A stretch of 64,000 nt of DNA from Faucicola sp902506215 (GTDB lineage: Bacteria; Pseudomonadota; Gammaproteobacteria; Pseudomonadales; Moraxellaceae), in the NCBI GenBank assembly GCA_016888885.1, contig CP069437.1, positions 992,001 to 1,056,000 of the forward strand. Reading direction: 5' to 3'. A program made the translations under genes and the position numbers. The notes under the pieces were generated by a model, which ran no database searches, was not told the DNA's origin, and saw only the letters and a program-made list of their open reading frames with translations. This document shows positions 9,035 through 17,643 of this stretch, in pieces. Position 1 is the stretch's first letter, and each line of letters starts with the position of its first letter.

Positions 9035-10603
9035 ATGAATACTCTGTTTATTCATCCTTTTTTTCCGCAAAAATCTCTTTTTAAAGCTTACGATATTCGG
9101 GGTGATGTCACCTTATTTACCGATGATTTTGTCTGGTCATTGGCAAGGGCATTTGCCAAGCTTTTTGTCTATGCTCACCAAACCGCGGCAACAACGCCAA
9201 CGTTAGCGGCAAACAAACCGACGGTTGTCATCGGTTACGATGCTCGCCACCAAAGCCAAGAGATTGCCAAATATATGGCGTATGCTTGCCAGCAAGCAGG
9301 TCTAGTAGTGCAATGGTTGGGATTGACAACCACGCCGATGATGGCATTTATGGCACAGCAATTTTCCGGTAATGGGCTGATGGTCACCGCCAGCCATTCG
9401 CAAAAGCATATCAATGGCATTAAATGGCTCATCAATCATGAGTCGCCAAGCGGTGATGATGTGCAGCAGCTTTATGAGGCTTTAATTGGCTACAAAGCCA
9501 TCGTGCCTGATGACAGGCTTATTGCTGCCATCAGGCAAACCCACTATTCAACGCCCAAGGATTTTTTTGCAACTTATATCCAAGCTATCGAGCAGGCTTT
9601 TACTCACATCAATCAATCCAAACGCACTCAAACCACCTATTTTCATGCACCTCAGCAAATTGTCATCGACTGTATGCATGGTGCGACCAGTGATTTTGCA
9701 GAGGCTCTATTTAGCCAGCTTGGCTATTGTTGCATCATGCTAAACGCCTCCCCCGATGGCAATTTTCCCCAAGGCAACCCAGACCCAACGCAATCCAATC
9801 GCTTGACCCAGTTAGCTCACACAGTCAAAGCTACAGGCTCAGATATCGGCTTGGCGTTTGATGGTGATGGCGATCGGGTGATGGTAATTGATGCACAAGG
9901 TCAGATGATTAGCCCTGATAATTTGCTTTATCTACTCTCTCGCATTGCCATTGAAGACTTGCCCAGTACGCATACATCAACTGATAAAAAAGTCATTTTT
10001 GATGTCAAATGCTCGCATCATCTGCCCAATCTCATCGCTTCGCATGGCGCCACCCCGATGATGACCAAAACTGGCAGTAGCTTGATGCGAAAGTCGCTAC
10101 AAAACAAATCAGACAACGCGATTTTTGCAGGTGAATTATCAGGGCATTTTATTTTTAACGATGGCTATTTTGTGCTACATGACGATGCCATGTACGCAGC
10201 TGCCCGCTTGCTCAATTGGCTGAGCCATCAGCCTATTAGCCTTAACGATATCCTAGCGAGTTTGCCCACTTGTATTAGTACGGCGGATATGTATTTACCT
10301 ATTGCGGATAACCATTATGGTCAAAGCGTGATTGCTCGTATCACGGCACTGGGGAAAAAGCCGTTTAAACGGTTAAAATCCTCATTTGCGGTCAAAAATG
10401 TCAATACGATTGATGGGTTACGCTTGGATTTTGCGGATGGATTTGGTATTTTACGCAAGTCAAATACGGGCAGTTTTTTGACCGTGCGTTTTTCTGCCAA
10501 TGACGTCGCCAAGCTGCGGCATATTCAATCTATTTTTGTTGACTTGTGTCGTACGATTGATGACAACCTTGCCGAACAAGTCGCACAAATTCAGCCTGTA
10601 TAA
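9035..10603 (+). CDS. algC: Phosphomannomutase / phosphoglucomutase
   Basis: Alpha-D-phosphohexomutase that interconverts 6- and 1-phosphates of mannose and glucose, supplying sugar nucleotides for LPS and exopolysaccharide. Family signatures are in order: KAYDIRGDV near residue 18, the phosphoserine loop VTASHSQKHINGIKW (active Ser about 120), the metal loop AFDGDGDRVMV, the sugar-binding loop GELSGHFIF, and the phosphate-binding RKSNTGSFLTVRF near the C-terminus. At 522 aa it is longer than pseudomonad AlgC (about 460); the extra length is in loops of domain 1 and 2. No good Shine-Dalgarno is visible before ATG 9035. It sits between dut and argB, as in Pseudomonas. Confidence 0.93.
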   Translation: MNTLFIHPFFPQKSLFKAYDIRGDVTLFTDDFVWSLARAFAKLFVYAHQTAATTPTLAANKPTVVIGYDARHQSQEIAKYMAYACQQAGLVVQWLGLTTTPMMAFMAQQFSGNGLMVTASHSQKHINGIKWLINHESPSGDDVQQLYEALIGYKAIVPDDRLIAAIRQTHYSTPKDFFATYIQAIEQAFTHINQSKRTQTTYFHAPQQIVIDCMHGATSDFAEALFSQLGYCCIMLNASPDGNFPQGNPDPTQSNRLTQLAHTVKATGSDIGLAFDGDGDRVMVIDAQGQMISPDNLLYLLSRIAIEDLPSTHTSTDKKVIFDVKCSHHLPNLIASHGATPMMTKTGSSLMRKSLQNKSDNAIFAGELSGHFIFNDGYFVLHDDAMYAAARLLNWLSHQPISLNDILASLPTCISTADMYLPIADNHYGQSVIARITALGKKPFKRLKSSFAVKNVNTIDGLRLDFADGFGILRKSNTGSFLTVRFSANDVAKLRHIQSIFVDLCRTIDDNLAEQVAQIQPV

Positions 10604-10664
10604 ACACCGCTGTCAAAATCGCATTTTAAAAAACGTCTCTAGCAAAATTATATAAGGATTTGAA

Positions 10665-11561
10665 ATGGCATTAGATCTTGAGCAAGCCATGCATACCGCT
10701 GACGTGTTGACCGAAGCACTACCCTACATCCAGCGTTTTGAAGGCAAAGTAATGGTAGTCAAATACGGCGGCAATGCCATGACTGATCCGATATTAGAAA
10801 GTTCTTTTGCCAGAGATATCGTCATGTTAAAAACCGTAGGCATTCATCCTGTGGTCGTCCATGGCGGCGGTCCACAAGTCGATAACTTGCTTAAAGAATT
10901 GGGGCGCAGCTCTGACCGCATTGATGGCATGCGAGTGACCGACAAAGCCACCATGGATGTGGTGGAAATGGTACTGGGTGGTAGTGTCAACAAATCTATC
11001 GTCAATCTCATCAACAAACACGGTGGTCGTGCTATTGGCTTAACCGGTAAAGATGCCAGTCTCATTCGCGCTAAAAAATTACCCATGACCAAAACGGATA
11101 AACAAGGCAACGAACAACAAATTGATTTGGGATTTGTGGGTGATGTGGTCAGCATCAATCGCGATGTGATTGATTTGATGATTGCCTCTAACTTTATTCC
11201 TGTCATCGCACCGCTTGGCGTGGATGATGAAGGCAATACTTACAATATCAATGCCGACGTGGTGGCGGGGAAAGTCGCTGAGTTTATGCTCGCGGAAAAA
11301 CTGATTTTGCTCACCAACATCAAAGGGGTGCTTGATAAAGCAGGCAATGTTGCCACTGGACTTACCCCTGCCAAAGTCGATGAGATGATTGCCGATGGCA
11401 CTATCTCTGGCGGTATGATTCCAAAAATCAGCTATGCGCTAGAAGCGGTAAAAAACGGGGTAAAAAGTGCGGTGATTGTCGATGGTCGTGTCCCGCATGC
11501 GACTTTGCTAGAGGTCTTTACCGATAAAGGCGTTGGCACTCTCATCAGCCGCCATCCTTGA
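10665..11561 (+). CDS. argB: Acetylglutamate kinase
   Basis: Phosphorylates N-acetyl-L-glutamate in the second step of arginine biosynthesis. The 298-aa amino-acid kinase fold shows VVKYGGNAM (catalytic Lys) and the glycine-rich VVHGGGPQVDNLLKELG, GLTGKDASLIRAKK, NINADVVAGKVAEFMLAEKLILLTNI, SGGMIPKISYALEAVKNGVKSAVIVDGRVPHATLLE. The N-terminal helix (DLEQAMHTADVLTEALPYIQRF) is the extension found in arginine-inhibited hexameric enzymes, so feedback inhibition by arginine is likely (inferred from family knowledge). ATG follows a weak AAGGA site. No obvious terminator immediately follows. Confidence 0.97.
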   Translation: MALDLEQAMHTADVLTEALPYIQRFEGKVMVVKYGGNAMTDPILESSFARDIVMLKTVGIHPVVVHGGGPQVDNLLKELGRSSDRIDGMRVTDKATMDVVEMVLGGSVNKSIVNLINKHGGRAIGLTGKDASLIRAKKLPMTKTDKQGNEQQIDLGFVGDVVSINRDVIDLMIASNFIPVIAPLGVDDEGNTYNINADVVAGKVAEFMLAEKLILLTNIKGVLDKAGNVATGLTPAKVDEMIADGTISGGMIPKISYALEAVKNGVKSAVIVDGRVPHATLLEVFTDKGVGTLISRHP

Positions 11562-11910
11562 AGTAACTTTTGCGTTACTTAGGTTTCCGAGTTGTTTTTG
11601 GGTTGTTTTGATTTATCCAAGCATTCCTATCTCTTTAAACACCATGCTTTTATAGAATCATTTGATGTGTATAGTTGGGGAATGCAGGAAGTCGTCAAGC
11701 TGATTGATATCATGTCAGAGCAAAGAATCACTTACATCACGCCGCAAAAACCTATCAAGTCACTGTTTAGTAAACGCTTTATGCGTATTCGAAATTTCAC
11801 CATGCCGTTTCAAGGTTAGTGGCTAATCTCAAATCTACCAAATCGGCAAGTTAAGCCAGCTTCTCGCTTTATGATAATCAGCAAGTTAAAAAGGCACGAG
11901 TGTCGACCAT
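11562..11910. other. Spacer after argB; weak ORF only
   Basis: A 75-codon frame (11592-11819, TTG start) exists but has no ribosome site, no signal peptide and no family signature. I do not annotate it as a gene. It could be a decayed remnant. Nothing else is recognised here. Confidence 0.4.
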
Positions 11911-11940
11911 AAAAATAAAAAACCTATTGATAACAATAGG
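11911..11940 (-). terminator. Terminator of rnpB
   Basis: On the minus strand CCTATTG/CAATAGG (7 bp, 4-base loop) is followed by a T-rich run, immediately after the RNase P RNA. Confidence 0.88.
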
Positions 11941-11952
11941 CTCATTAAAATA

Positions 11953-12308
11953 AGCATGGCAAACCGATAAGCCGGGTTCTGTCTAGGACGAACATTCATC
12001 TAGGCGTATCGTTACCAATACGCTCAAGCAACCTACCCGTGTCCAACGCGGGCAACGCCATACGGACACCTATTTGGTCTTGCTACGAGTGGAGTTTACC
12101 TTGCCATGAACTGTTACCAGTCATGCGGTGGGCTCTTACCCCACCCTTTCACCCTTACCTTATTGCTAAGGCGGTCTACTCTCTGCTGCACTTGTCGTAG
12201 GCTTACGCCCCCCAGCCGTTAGCTGGCACTCTGCCCTGTGTAGCCCGGACTTTCCTCCCTACCGCTTGATAAAATCTTGCGGTACAGCGTTCGTCTGGTC
12301 TGCCAAGA
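11953..12308 (-). ncRNA. rnpB: RNase P RNA (bacterial class A)
   Basis: Catalytic RNA that trims the 5' leader of pre-tRNAs. On the minus strand the universally conserved segments appear in order: GAGGAAAGTCCGGGC near the 5' end, ACACAGGGCAG, GTAAGGGTGAAAGGGTG, AAGAGCCCACCGC, GGCAAGGTAAACTCC, and GACAGAACCCGGCTTATCGG at the 3' end. The ends pair to form P1: TGGCAGACC at the 5' end with GGTTTGCCA at the 3' end, which sets the boundaries to within a few bases. It has its own TATAAT promoter and terminator. Confidence 0.97.
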
Positions 12309-12313
12309 CAACC

Positions 12314-12341
12314 ATTATAACAGGCTTTATCTATTTAGTCA
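12314..12341 (-). promoter_or_regulatory. Promoter of rnpB
   Basis: Minus-strand TATAAT (12314-12319) lies about seven bases before the RNA 5' end. A TGACTA -35-like element (12336-12341) is 16 bp upstream and overlaps the stop codon region of the preceding thioesterase gene. Confidence 0.75.
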
Positions 12342-12754
12342 CGGTCAGCAGGCAACGCATATGTACCGACTGCATGCGCTACAGGTCTGTCATCACCTTC
12401 TGAGTAAATCAATACATCGCCTACCGCAAGCGTGCGCCCGACTTTGATAAGCTGGCATTTGGCGATAAGGCTGGCTTGTGCAGAAGGTTTTCGCAGAAAA
12501 GACACGTTAAGATTGGTGGTCACTGCCAATGGGACGATACCGATTTCGCCCAAAATAGCCACATATAGCGCCACATCAGCCACTTTCATCATCACAGGCC
12601 CTGATACCGTGCCACCCGGTCGTAACTCATCGTCACCGATAGGATGGGATACAATGGCTTGACCGTTACCCACCGATTCGATGTGGCAGTTGGCTTGGGG
12701 GAAAGATTGCTTCAGAAAAGCACTCAGTTCTGCCTTATTAGCGGGCATAGACAT
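12335..12754 (-). CDS. PaaI-type hotdog thioesterase (second paralogue)
   Basis: A 139-aa single-domain hotdog protein, predicted acyl-CoA thioesterase. Residues ELRPGGTVSGPVMMKVADVALYVAILGEIG replace the usual HGG...D signature with PGGTVSG...D, a variant seen in PaaI-like proteins. It continues with TTNLNVSFLRKPSAQASLIAKCQLIKVGRTLAVGDVLIYSEGD, the typical central and final strands. Substrate unknown. It is transcribed toward rnpB, whose promoter overlaps its 3' end. It differs clearly from the thioesterase at 2644, so this is not a recent duplication. Confidence 0.87.
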   Translation of the reverse strand: MSMPANKAELSAFLKQSFPQANCHIESVGNGQAIVSHPIGDDELRPGGTVSGPVMMKVADVALYVAILGEIGIVPLAVTTNLNVSFLRKPSAQASLIAKCQLIKVGRTLAVGDVLIYSEGDDRPVAHAVGTYALPADRD

Positions 12755-12809
12755 TCCTTATCTATAATGAATCTATAATGACGTTGTGAAAAATAGCGGT
12801 TGTGAAAAT

Positions 12810-13073
12810 TCATTGACTGATTTTAGTTTGGGTGATGCGCTCAAATTTGAGCAGCAACTGCGCTGGCGTCTCCAGATAGTTAGGATCTCTTGGGATACAA
12901 TCAGGTACAGGACAAAACAGCGAACACTGCGGCTCATCAAAATGACCGACACACTCGGTACACAGCGCAGGGTCAATTTCATAAATCAACTCGCCCACAT
13001 AAATCGCATCATTGGGGCAAAGTGGCTCGCAGACATCGCAGTTGATACATTCATCAGTGATTATTAATGCCAT
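12810..13073 (-). CDS. YfhL-family 2[4Fe-4S] ferredoxin
   Basis: Small electron-transfer protein of 87 aa from ATG 13073; the longer frame to 13094 needs a non-ATG start and adds non-conserved residues. The N-terminus MALIITDECINCDVCEPLCPNDAI holds the first CxxCxxCxxxCP cluster. The second is CTECVGHFDEPQCSLFCPVPDCI, with the eight-residue insertion between cysteines that marks the YfhL/Allochromatium-type 2[4Fe-4S] ferredoxins with very low potential. It lies next to coaD on the same strand, an arrangement also common in pseudomonads and relatives. Confidence 0.92.
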   Translation of the reverse strand: MALIITDECINCDVCEPLCPNDAIYVGELIYEIDPALCTECVGHFDEPQCSLFCPVPDCIPRDPNYLETPAQLLLKFERITQTKISQ

Positions 13074-13116
13074 AGCTTTTAAAACGTTTACCAAGAAACG
13101 GTTATTTTACCACGAC

Positions 13117-13641
13117 TTACCAACCCCGTTGTTTTTTTCGTTCAAATGCCTCTTCGACACACGGCGGTACAAATTTACTCACATCACCGTCTAATTTGCC
13201 AATTTCACGCACCAGTGTTGAAGATATAAAAGAATATTGCTGCGATGGGGTCAAAAACACCGCTTCAAAGTTTGGATCTAGTTCACGATTGAGATTGGCG
13301 AGCTGAAATTCATACTCAAAATCTGACATCGCCCGCAGCCCACGCAGCACACCTGTGGCTTGCTGATTTTTTGCCAAATCCACCAATAACCCATCAAAGC
13401 CAATCACCGACATATTGCTCAAGCCTTTATCATGACAGGCTTTTTCTACCAATCCAATCCGTTCCTCTAACGTAAATAGCGGTTTTTTATGATGACCAAT
13501 CGCCACCGCGACAATCACCTCATCAAACAGGCGGCAAGCGCGCTTAATCAAATCAAGGTGCCCTTTGGTAATCGGGTCAAACGTGCCAGGATAAATAATT
13601 TTGGTATAGTGATTGGCAAATGGCTGGCTGGCTGCTGACAT
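13117..13641 (-). CDS. coaD: Phosphopantetheine adenylyltransferase
   Basis: Transfers AMP from ATP to 4'-phosphopantetheine, the penultimate step of coenzyme A synthesis. Nucleotidyltransferase motif YPGTFDPITKGHLDLIKRA with the (H/T)xGH signature TKGH at residues 25-28; GVLRGLRAMSDFEYEFQLANLNRELDP is the signature central segment, and SSTLVREIGKLDGDVSKFVPP is the ISSTxxR motif. At 174 aa it has about 12 more N-terminal residues than E. coli CoaD; a later start is not available without losing the nucleotide motif. Probably transcribed with the downstream ferredoxin gene (22 bp gap). Confidence 0.96.
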   Translation of the reverse strand: MSAASQPFANHYTKIIYPGTFDPITKGHLDLIKRACRLFDEVIVAVAIGHHKKPLFTLEERIGLVEKACHDKGLSNMSVIGFDGLLVDLAKNQQATGVLRGLRAMSDFEYEFQLANLNRELDPNFEAVFLTPSQQYSFISSTLVREIGKLDGDVSKFVPPCVEEAFERKKQRGW

Positions 13642-14092
13642 GGCTGTCTCTTTATGATAAATAAGGCGCTATTTGGTGCTAACAATACAGCTAAAACAAA
13701 GATTGCTAGTTTGTTGCTAATCCTAGCAAAATTTGACCCCAATTAACAATCAAATCTCACTATCAATTTGTGTTTAGCGTGTTATCATGACAGCTTTGCA
13801 GCCTTTTACCCAAAGCCTAATTAAAATTTAGGGTAAAGCCTAGCAATCAAAAACTTAGTAATGAAAAACCTAGCAATAAAAAACTTAGTAATCCAAAGCC
13901 CCATAATCAAAAACTTAAACTTAGTAATCAAAACCCAAGAATTGATTTATTGGGTTTTATCGCCATATTAAACGGCTTGTCATACTGATTTATAGCAACA
14001 TGATTGTTGTAATAAGATGATGGCAAAAAAAATTATTAACACACGCTGTGCAGCATTGGGTACGTCCGCGATGTTGCAGCAAGGAAACCTAA
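13642..14092. other. Divergent coaD / smpB spacer with degenerate repeats
   Basis: No gene. It contains a run of degenerate direct repeats (see 13838-13935) and a 9-bp hairpin AAAACCCAA / TTGGGTTTT at 13930-13958 that overlaps their end. It must hold promoters for both coaD and smpB, but I cannot pin them down. Confidence 0.5.
13838..13935. repeat. Degenerate tandem repeats of a TAGTAATCAAAAAC-like unit
   Basis: Five to six imperfect copies of an approximately 15-16 base unit alternating TAGCAATCAAAAAC and TAGTAATGAAAAAC variants. Visible directly in the sequence; low complexity, no coding frame. Confidence 0.7.
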
Positions 14093-14563
14093 ATGACTAA
14101 AAAACCAAAAATGCCTAGCCTGATTGCCAGCAACAAAAAAGCGCGTCACGAGTATTTTATTGAAGAAAGCTTTGAAGCAGGGCTTGAGCTACTCGGCTGG
14201 GAAGTCAAATCCATCCGTGCCGGTAAAATGCGTATCACCGAAAGCTATGTGATTTTTAAAGATGGTGAAGCCTTTTTGTTTGGCGCGCACATTCAGCCGC
14301 TGCTATCGGCATCGACTCACATTGTCGCTGACCCCCTTCGCACCCGTAAGCTGCTACTACACCGCCGCGAGATTGATAAGCTCTTTGGCATGGTCAACCA
14401 AAAAGGTCATACCTGTGTAGCGCTCAAAGTGTACTGGAGTCATGGGCGCGTCAAATGCGAAATTGCTTTGGCAAAAGGTAAAAAACTGCACGATAAACGC
14501 GCCACCTTAAAAGAGCGTGACTATCAACGCGAAAAACAGCGCGGACTGAAAAATCTTGTATGA
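14093..14563 (+). CDS. smpB: SsrA-binding protein (trans-translation)
   Basis: Binds tmRNA and delivers it to stalled ribosomes. The 156-aa product is of normal length. Family signatures: NKKARHEYFIEESFEAGLELLGWEVKSIRAGK (beta-barrel core), LFGAHIQPL, RTRKLLLHRREIDKL, and the basic C-terminal tail KKLHDKRATLKERDYQREKQRGLKN that folds in the mRNA channel. ATG follows AAGGAA. It overlaps the next gene: its TGA stop is inside the ATGATG start of cmoM, so the two are translationally coupled. No ssrA gene was found in this window. Confidence 0.96.
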   Translation: MTKKPKMPSLIASNKKARHEYFIEESFEAGLELLGWEVKSIRAGKMRITESYVIFKDGEAFLFGAHIQPLLSASTHIVADPLRTRKLLLHRREIDKLFGMVNQKGHTCVALKVYWSHGRVKCEIALAKGKKLHDKRATLKERDYQREKQRGLKNLV

Positions 14564-15351
14564 TGAACCAAGACCGCAATTTTGATGACATCAGCGCGCA
14601 TTTTGAAAAAAAAATATACGGCGGCTTAAAAGGTCAAATTCGCCTTGCCGTGCTGCGCCATGATATCTTTGGCTGGGTAAAATCCTGGCAACAGACACAC
14701 AACCGACCGCTTCGCGTGTTGGATGTTGGTGCAGGTCTGGCGCAAATCAGTATTGAGCTTGCCAAAGACGGACATGACGTCACCATCAATGACATCTCTG
14801 CCAATATGCTTGGGATTGCCAAACAAAACGCAGGCGAGGCGGCACAAAATATCACCTGGCATACCTGCCCTTATCAGCAATTGGATGATAAATTAACGGG
14901 CAAATACGATTTGATTCTGTGCCATGCTGTGCTTGAGTGGTTGGCTGAGCCCAAACTGATTATGGATTTTTTTGATCGGTGGCTTGTCGATGATAGTGCT
15001 GAAAAAGGGGTGCTATCGCTGTGTTTTTATAACCCTGCCAGCTTTGTGTATCGTAACTTGGTGATGGGCAATTTTAATCTACTACATAACAAAGATTTTA
15101 AAGCCGATAATGGCAGTTTGACGCCCAATCACCCAGTGGCAAAAGATGAGGTGCTTGCTTGGATTAATGACCATCACTACCAAATTCTGCATACTTCAGG
15201 GTTACGGGTGTTTCATGATTACTCACCGCTCAAGCGTGGTGGACATACCAATCCACAAGCAGTGATTGAGATGGAAGTTGCCTATAGCGGACAAGACCCT
15301 TACAAATGGCTAGGGCGTTATTTGCATTTTTTGGTGGGCAAAGCTAATTAG
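14560..15351 (+). CDS. cmoM: tRNA 5-carboxymethoxyuridine methyltransferase
   Basis: SAM-dependent methyltransferase that methylates cmo5U to mcmo5U at the wobble base of some tRNAs. The 263-aa protein matches CmoM (formerly SmtA) along its length: RNFDDISAHFEKKIYGGLKGQIRLAVL at the N-terminus, SAM motif I VLDVGAGLAQISIELA, DLILCHAVLEWLAEPK, LSLCFYNPASFVYRNLVMGNF, GLRVFHDYSP, and the terminal QDPYKWLGRYLHFLV. Start ATG overlaps the smpB stop (a second ATG follows directly). It ends four bases into the convergent gene at 15348. Confidence 0.93.
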   Translation: MMNQDRNFDDISAHFEKKIYGGLKGQIRLAVLRHDIFGWVKSWQQTHNRPLRVLDVGAGLAQISIELAKDGHDVTINDISANMLGIAKQNAGEAAQNITWHTCPYQQLDDKLTGKYDLILCHAVLEWLAEPKLIMDFFDRWLVDDSAEKGVLSLCFYNPASFVYRNLVMGNFNLLHNKDFKADNGSLTPNHPVAKDEVLAWINDHHYQILHTSGLRVFHDYSPLKRGGHTNPQAVIEMEVAYSGQDPYKWLGRYLHFLVGKAN

Positions 15352-16550
15352 TAATAACCCGCTTGCTGCATTAAATCAACTGCCATTGCTTGTCTTTCGC
15401 CATAAAATCTCACAGGTATCGGGCTGACTTCGATATCCCCCCAAGACTTGAGTAATACTGAGGCTTCGGCATTGGGGTCAATCGGAAAGGTATTGCTTAA
15501 ACTGGCATACAGTGATTGCTGATCTTTGGCAGCCAGCCATTCAATCAGCCCTAGCGCCAACTCGGTATGCTTGGCGGCATGGGGAATAGCCACCGCTGTG
15601 ATGTTGGTACTGACGCCGCCGTAGCCCTTATTGATCCATTTGATTTTAATCGGGGTATCGGGATGCGCTTGTAGATAGCGTCCGTAGTGGTTGCTGTTGA
15701 CCAGACCGATTTGGCATTTACCGCTTTCTATGGCCTTTAACACTTCACTGTCATCAAGTAGCAGGGGTACACTTAGATTGGCAAGCCAGCCTTGCATCAC
15801 TTCTTGGGTGCGTTTATCGCCCAGATTATTGATGAGATTGACCACCAGTGATTGATTAGGGATGTATTTGCCTTGGCTTAGGCACAGTTTTTGTGACCAT
15901 TTTGGTTTCGACAAGTCGGCATAGCTTGAGATATCATTGCTATGGAGTACACGACTATCATACACTGCGGTACGCGCGTAGCTAGATAACGCAATCCAAT
16001 TGCCATCAGGATCGCGGTAACGCTCTGGGACATGCGCCACTGCTTTTTCGGCATTAAAGGGTTGTAACAGCCCCTCTTCGACTGCGATACTAAAAATACC
16101 CGCATCTTCAGTCAAAATCACATCTGCAGGGCTATTGGCACCTTCTGCTTTTAACCGTGCCAAAATTGACATTGGCTCATCTTGCACGATATGAATCGGC
16201 ACATTGATTTGCTTAGCATAGCTAGTTAATAACGGCTCAAGCGCCGCTTTGTCAATGGAGGTGTAAATCGTGAGTTGATTGGGCACTGCAGCCGCCGCAC
16301 TCGCAATACTTGCATTTGGCGTCGCATTGGTATTACTGGCATGATTGCCATTAGCGCTCGAAGCGGTGGTCGAAGCCGATTGCGAGGTTATGGGTGGCGG
16401 CGTCGATGACGGACTACAGGCAGTTAAGGTCGCACCCGATATACTGACCAAGGCAATTAACAAAGCGCTGATGGCTGATGATTGCGCATTGACATTGGTA
16501 CGCACCTTATGACCCATCATACAACCCATCCCATCACTTGCTTTCAACAC
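15348..16550 (-). CDS. Ferric-iron-type ABC transporter substrate-binding lipoprotein
   Basis: Periplasmic binding protein of the extracellular solute-binding family 1 (FbpA/AfuA/FutA-like). It has a hydrophobic signal ending ATLTAC, a lipobox, so it is probably lipid-anchored. A Ser/Thr/Ala/Asn-rich linker of about 45 residues follows, then the mature domain: LTIYTSIDKAALEPLL, SILARLKAEGANSPADVILTEDAG, SYARTAVYDSR, VNSNHYGRYLQ and VRFYGERQ. The tyrosines in the last motifs fit iron ligands of this family. Candidate starts are 16550 and the ATGATG at 16520/16517; none has a decisive ribosome site. No permease or ATPase gene is adjacent, so the partner transporter is encoded elsewhere. The specificity is inferred. 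Confidence 0.82.
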   Translation of the reverse strand: MLKASDGMGCMMGHKVRTNVNAQSSAISALLIALVSISGATLTACSPSSTPPPITSQSASTTASSANGNHASNTNATPNASIASAAAAVPNQLTIYTSIDKAALEPLLTSYAKQINVPIHIVQDEPMSILARLKAEGANSPADVILTEDAGIFSIAVEEGLLQPFNAEKAVAHVPERYRDPDGNWIALSSYARTAVYDSRVLHSNDISSYADLSKPKWSQKLCLSQGKYIPNQSLVVNLINNLGDKRTQEVMQGWLANLSVPLLLDDSEVLKAIESGKCQIGLVNSNHYGRYLQAHPDTPIKIKWINKGYGGVSTNITAVAIPHAAKHTELALGLIEWLAAKDQQSLYASLSNTFPIDPNAEASVLLKSWGDIEVSPIPVRFYGERQAMAVDLMQQAGYY

Positions 16551-16717
16551 CGCTTAACCTTCTTCAACAGCTTTGCCTGACCATCGCTCAATGGATTATG
16601 GCTAAATATATCATCGCTCAATAGAGCGCCTAAAAAACTTTGGATGATTATAGCATTTTGCCCCAACGTAATTCTTAAAAAAACGTTGAATGAATAGTTT
16701 TTTAACACTATTTTGTC

Positions 16718-17398
16718 TCAACAATTTTTTGGATGCAAAAAATGCCCTTGTTGCAAAAAGTAATGGATTTGCATCGCTACTTCATCATTTAGCAGGAGTC
16801 CCGTATGGGACGCATTGACGATGATATGGTCTTTGGCAGTGGCAAGCTGGGTTTCATGCACAAATACCGTGCCGTCATTGGGCTGCAGATGCGGCTCAAG
16901 CTTGGCAAGCTCACGGTTACGGGGTAATACCACTTTGCCAAGCCCCACCGAACGAACCCCCGCAATACTACCTAGCTGCACTGTATCTTTGAGTGCCGGC
17001 ACATTGCCATCTAGCCCCTGCAGATACGAGCGACCGACGAATTTGGGCAGGATTTTGACGATGTTGTTGGCACTGATGCTGCCATTATGCGGCGTTCCAA
17101 GTGTCACACAGCGGGTAATCTGCCACTGTGGGTAGCGCTGCAAAAATTCTCGAATGACCAGCCCACCCAGACTATGCCCGACCAAATAAATGGGCACACC
17201 CGCTTTTTCATGTTTGGTCAGCCAGCAGTGCAAACGGCGGCTATGGTTGGCAAGATTATGCGCGACGCTAAAATACCCAAACCTGTGACATTCGTAGCCA
17301 AGTTTGCTGAGTTTTTTGGCAAGCGGTCGCATCGCCCAGGCATGCATGTGTAAACCATGAATGAGGATGACAAGCGGTTTGGATTGGCGTTTTATCAT
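16718..17398 (-). CDS. Alpha/beta-hydrolase, lipase/esterase family (EstA-like)
   Basis: A 226-aa protein with the lipase oxyanion segment LVILIHGLHMHAWAM at the N-terminus and nucleophile elbow YLVGHSLGGLVIREFLQ (Ser76 in GHSLG). TLGTPHNGS is the typical segment after the nucleophile in small lipases and PGAP1-like proteins. A His near the C-terminus (HIIVNASHTGLLL) is the likely triad histidine. No signal peptide is obvious, so it is probably cytoplasmic or membrane-associated. Substrate not deducible. Confidence 0.82.
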   Translation of the reverse strand: MIKRQSKPLVILIHGLHMHAWAMRPLAKKLSKLGYECHRFGYFSVAHNLANHSRRLHCWLTKHEKAGVPIYLVGHSLGGLVIREFLQRYPQWQITRCVTLGTPHNGSISANNIVKILPKFVGRSYLQGLDGNVPALKDTVQLGSIAGVRSVGLGKVVLPRNRELAKLEPHLQPNDGTVFVHETQLATAKDHIIVNASHTGLLLNDEVAMQIHYFLQQGHFLHPKNC

Positions 17399-17643
17399 AA
17401 ATCCTTTTGTATCTATGATTTGTATTTATGATTTGTATTTATGATGCTAAAAATTTGGCGAAAATGCCGCCCGCTTAGCTTATCATTTTTTGCATTCAGC
17501 AAACGAGTTTGCAAAACATTGTTACCATTTCATACTATAATTGCGATTTGTGAATTGATGATAATGATTTTATACAGGCTTTTTTCTTTTGAACTTTTGG
17601 CTTAAATTGGTTTACACTTAAATTGGTTTACATAAGGCGCGCT

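Noticed and set aside
11592..11819. 75-codon frame after argB
   Set aside because: Needs a TTG start, has no ribosome site and shows no recognisable family; could be a decayed remnant but there is not enough to annotate.
13930..13958. Hairpin before smpB considered as the end of an ssrA (tmRNA) gene
   Set aside because: No tRNA-like ends, no tag-peptide frame and no GGGGCTG-type 5' end anywhere near.
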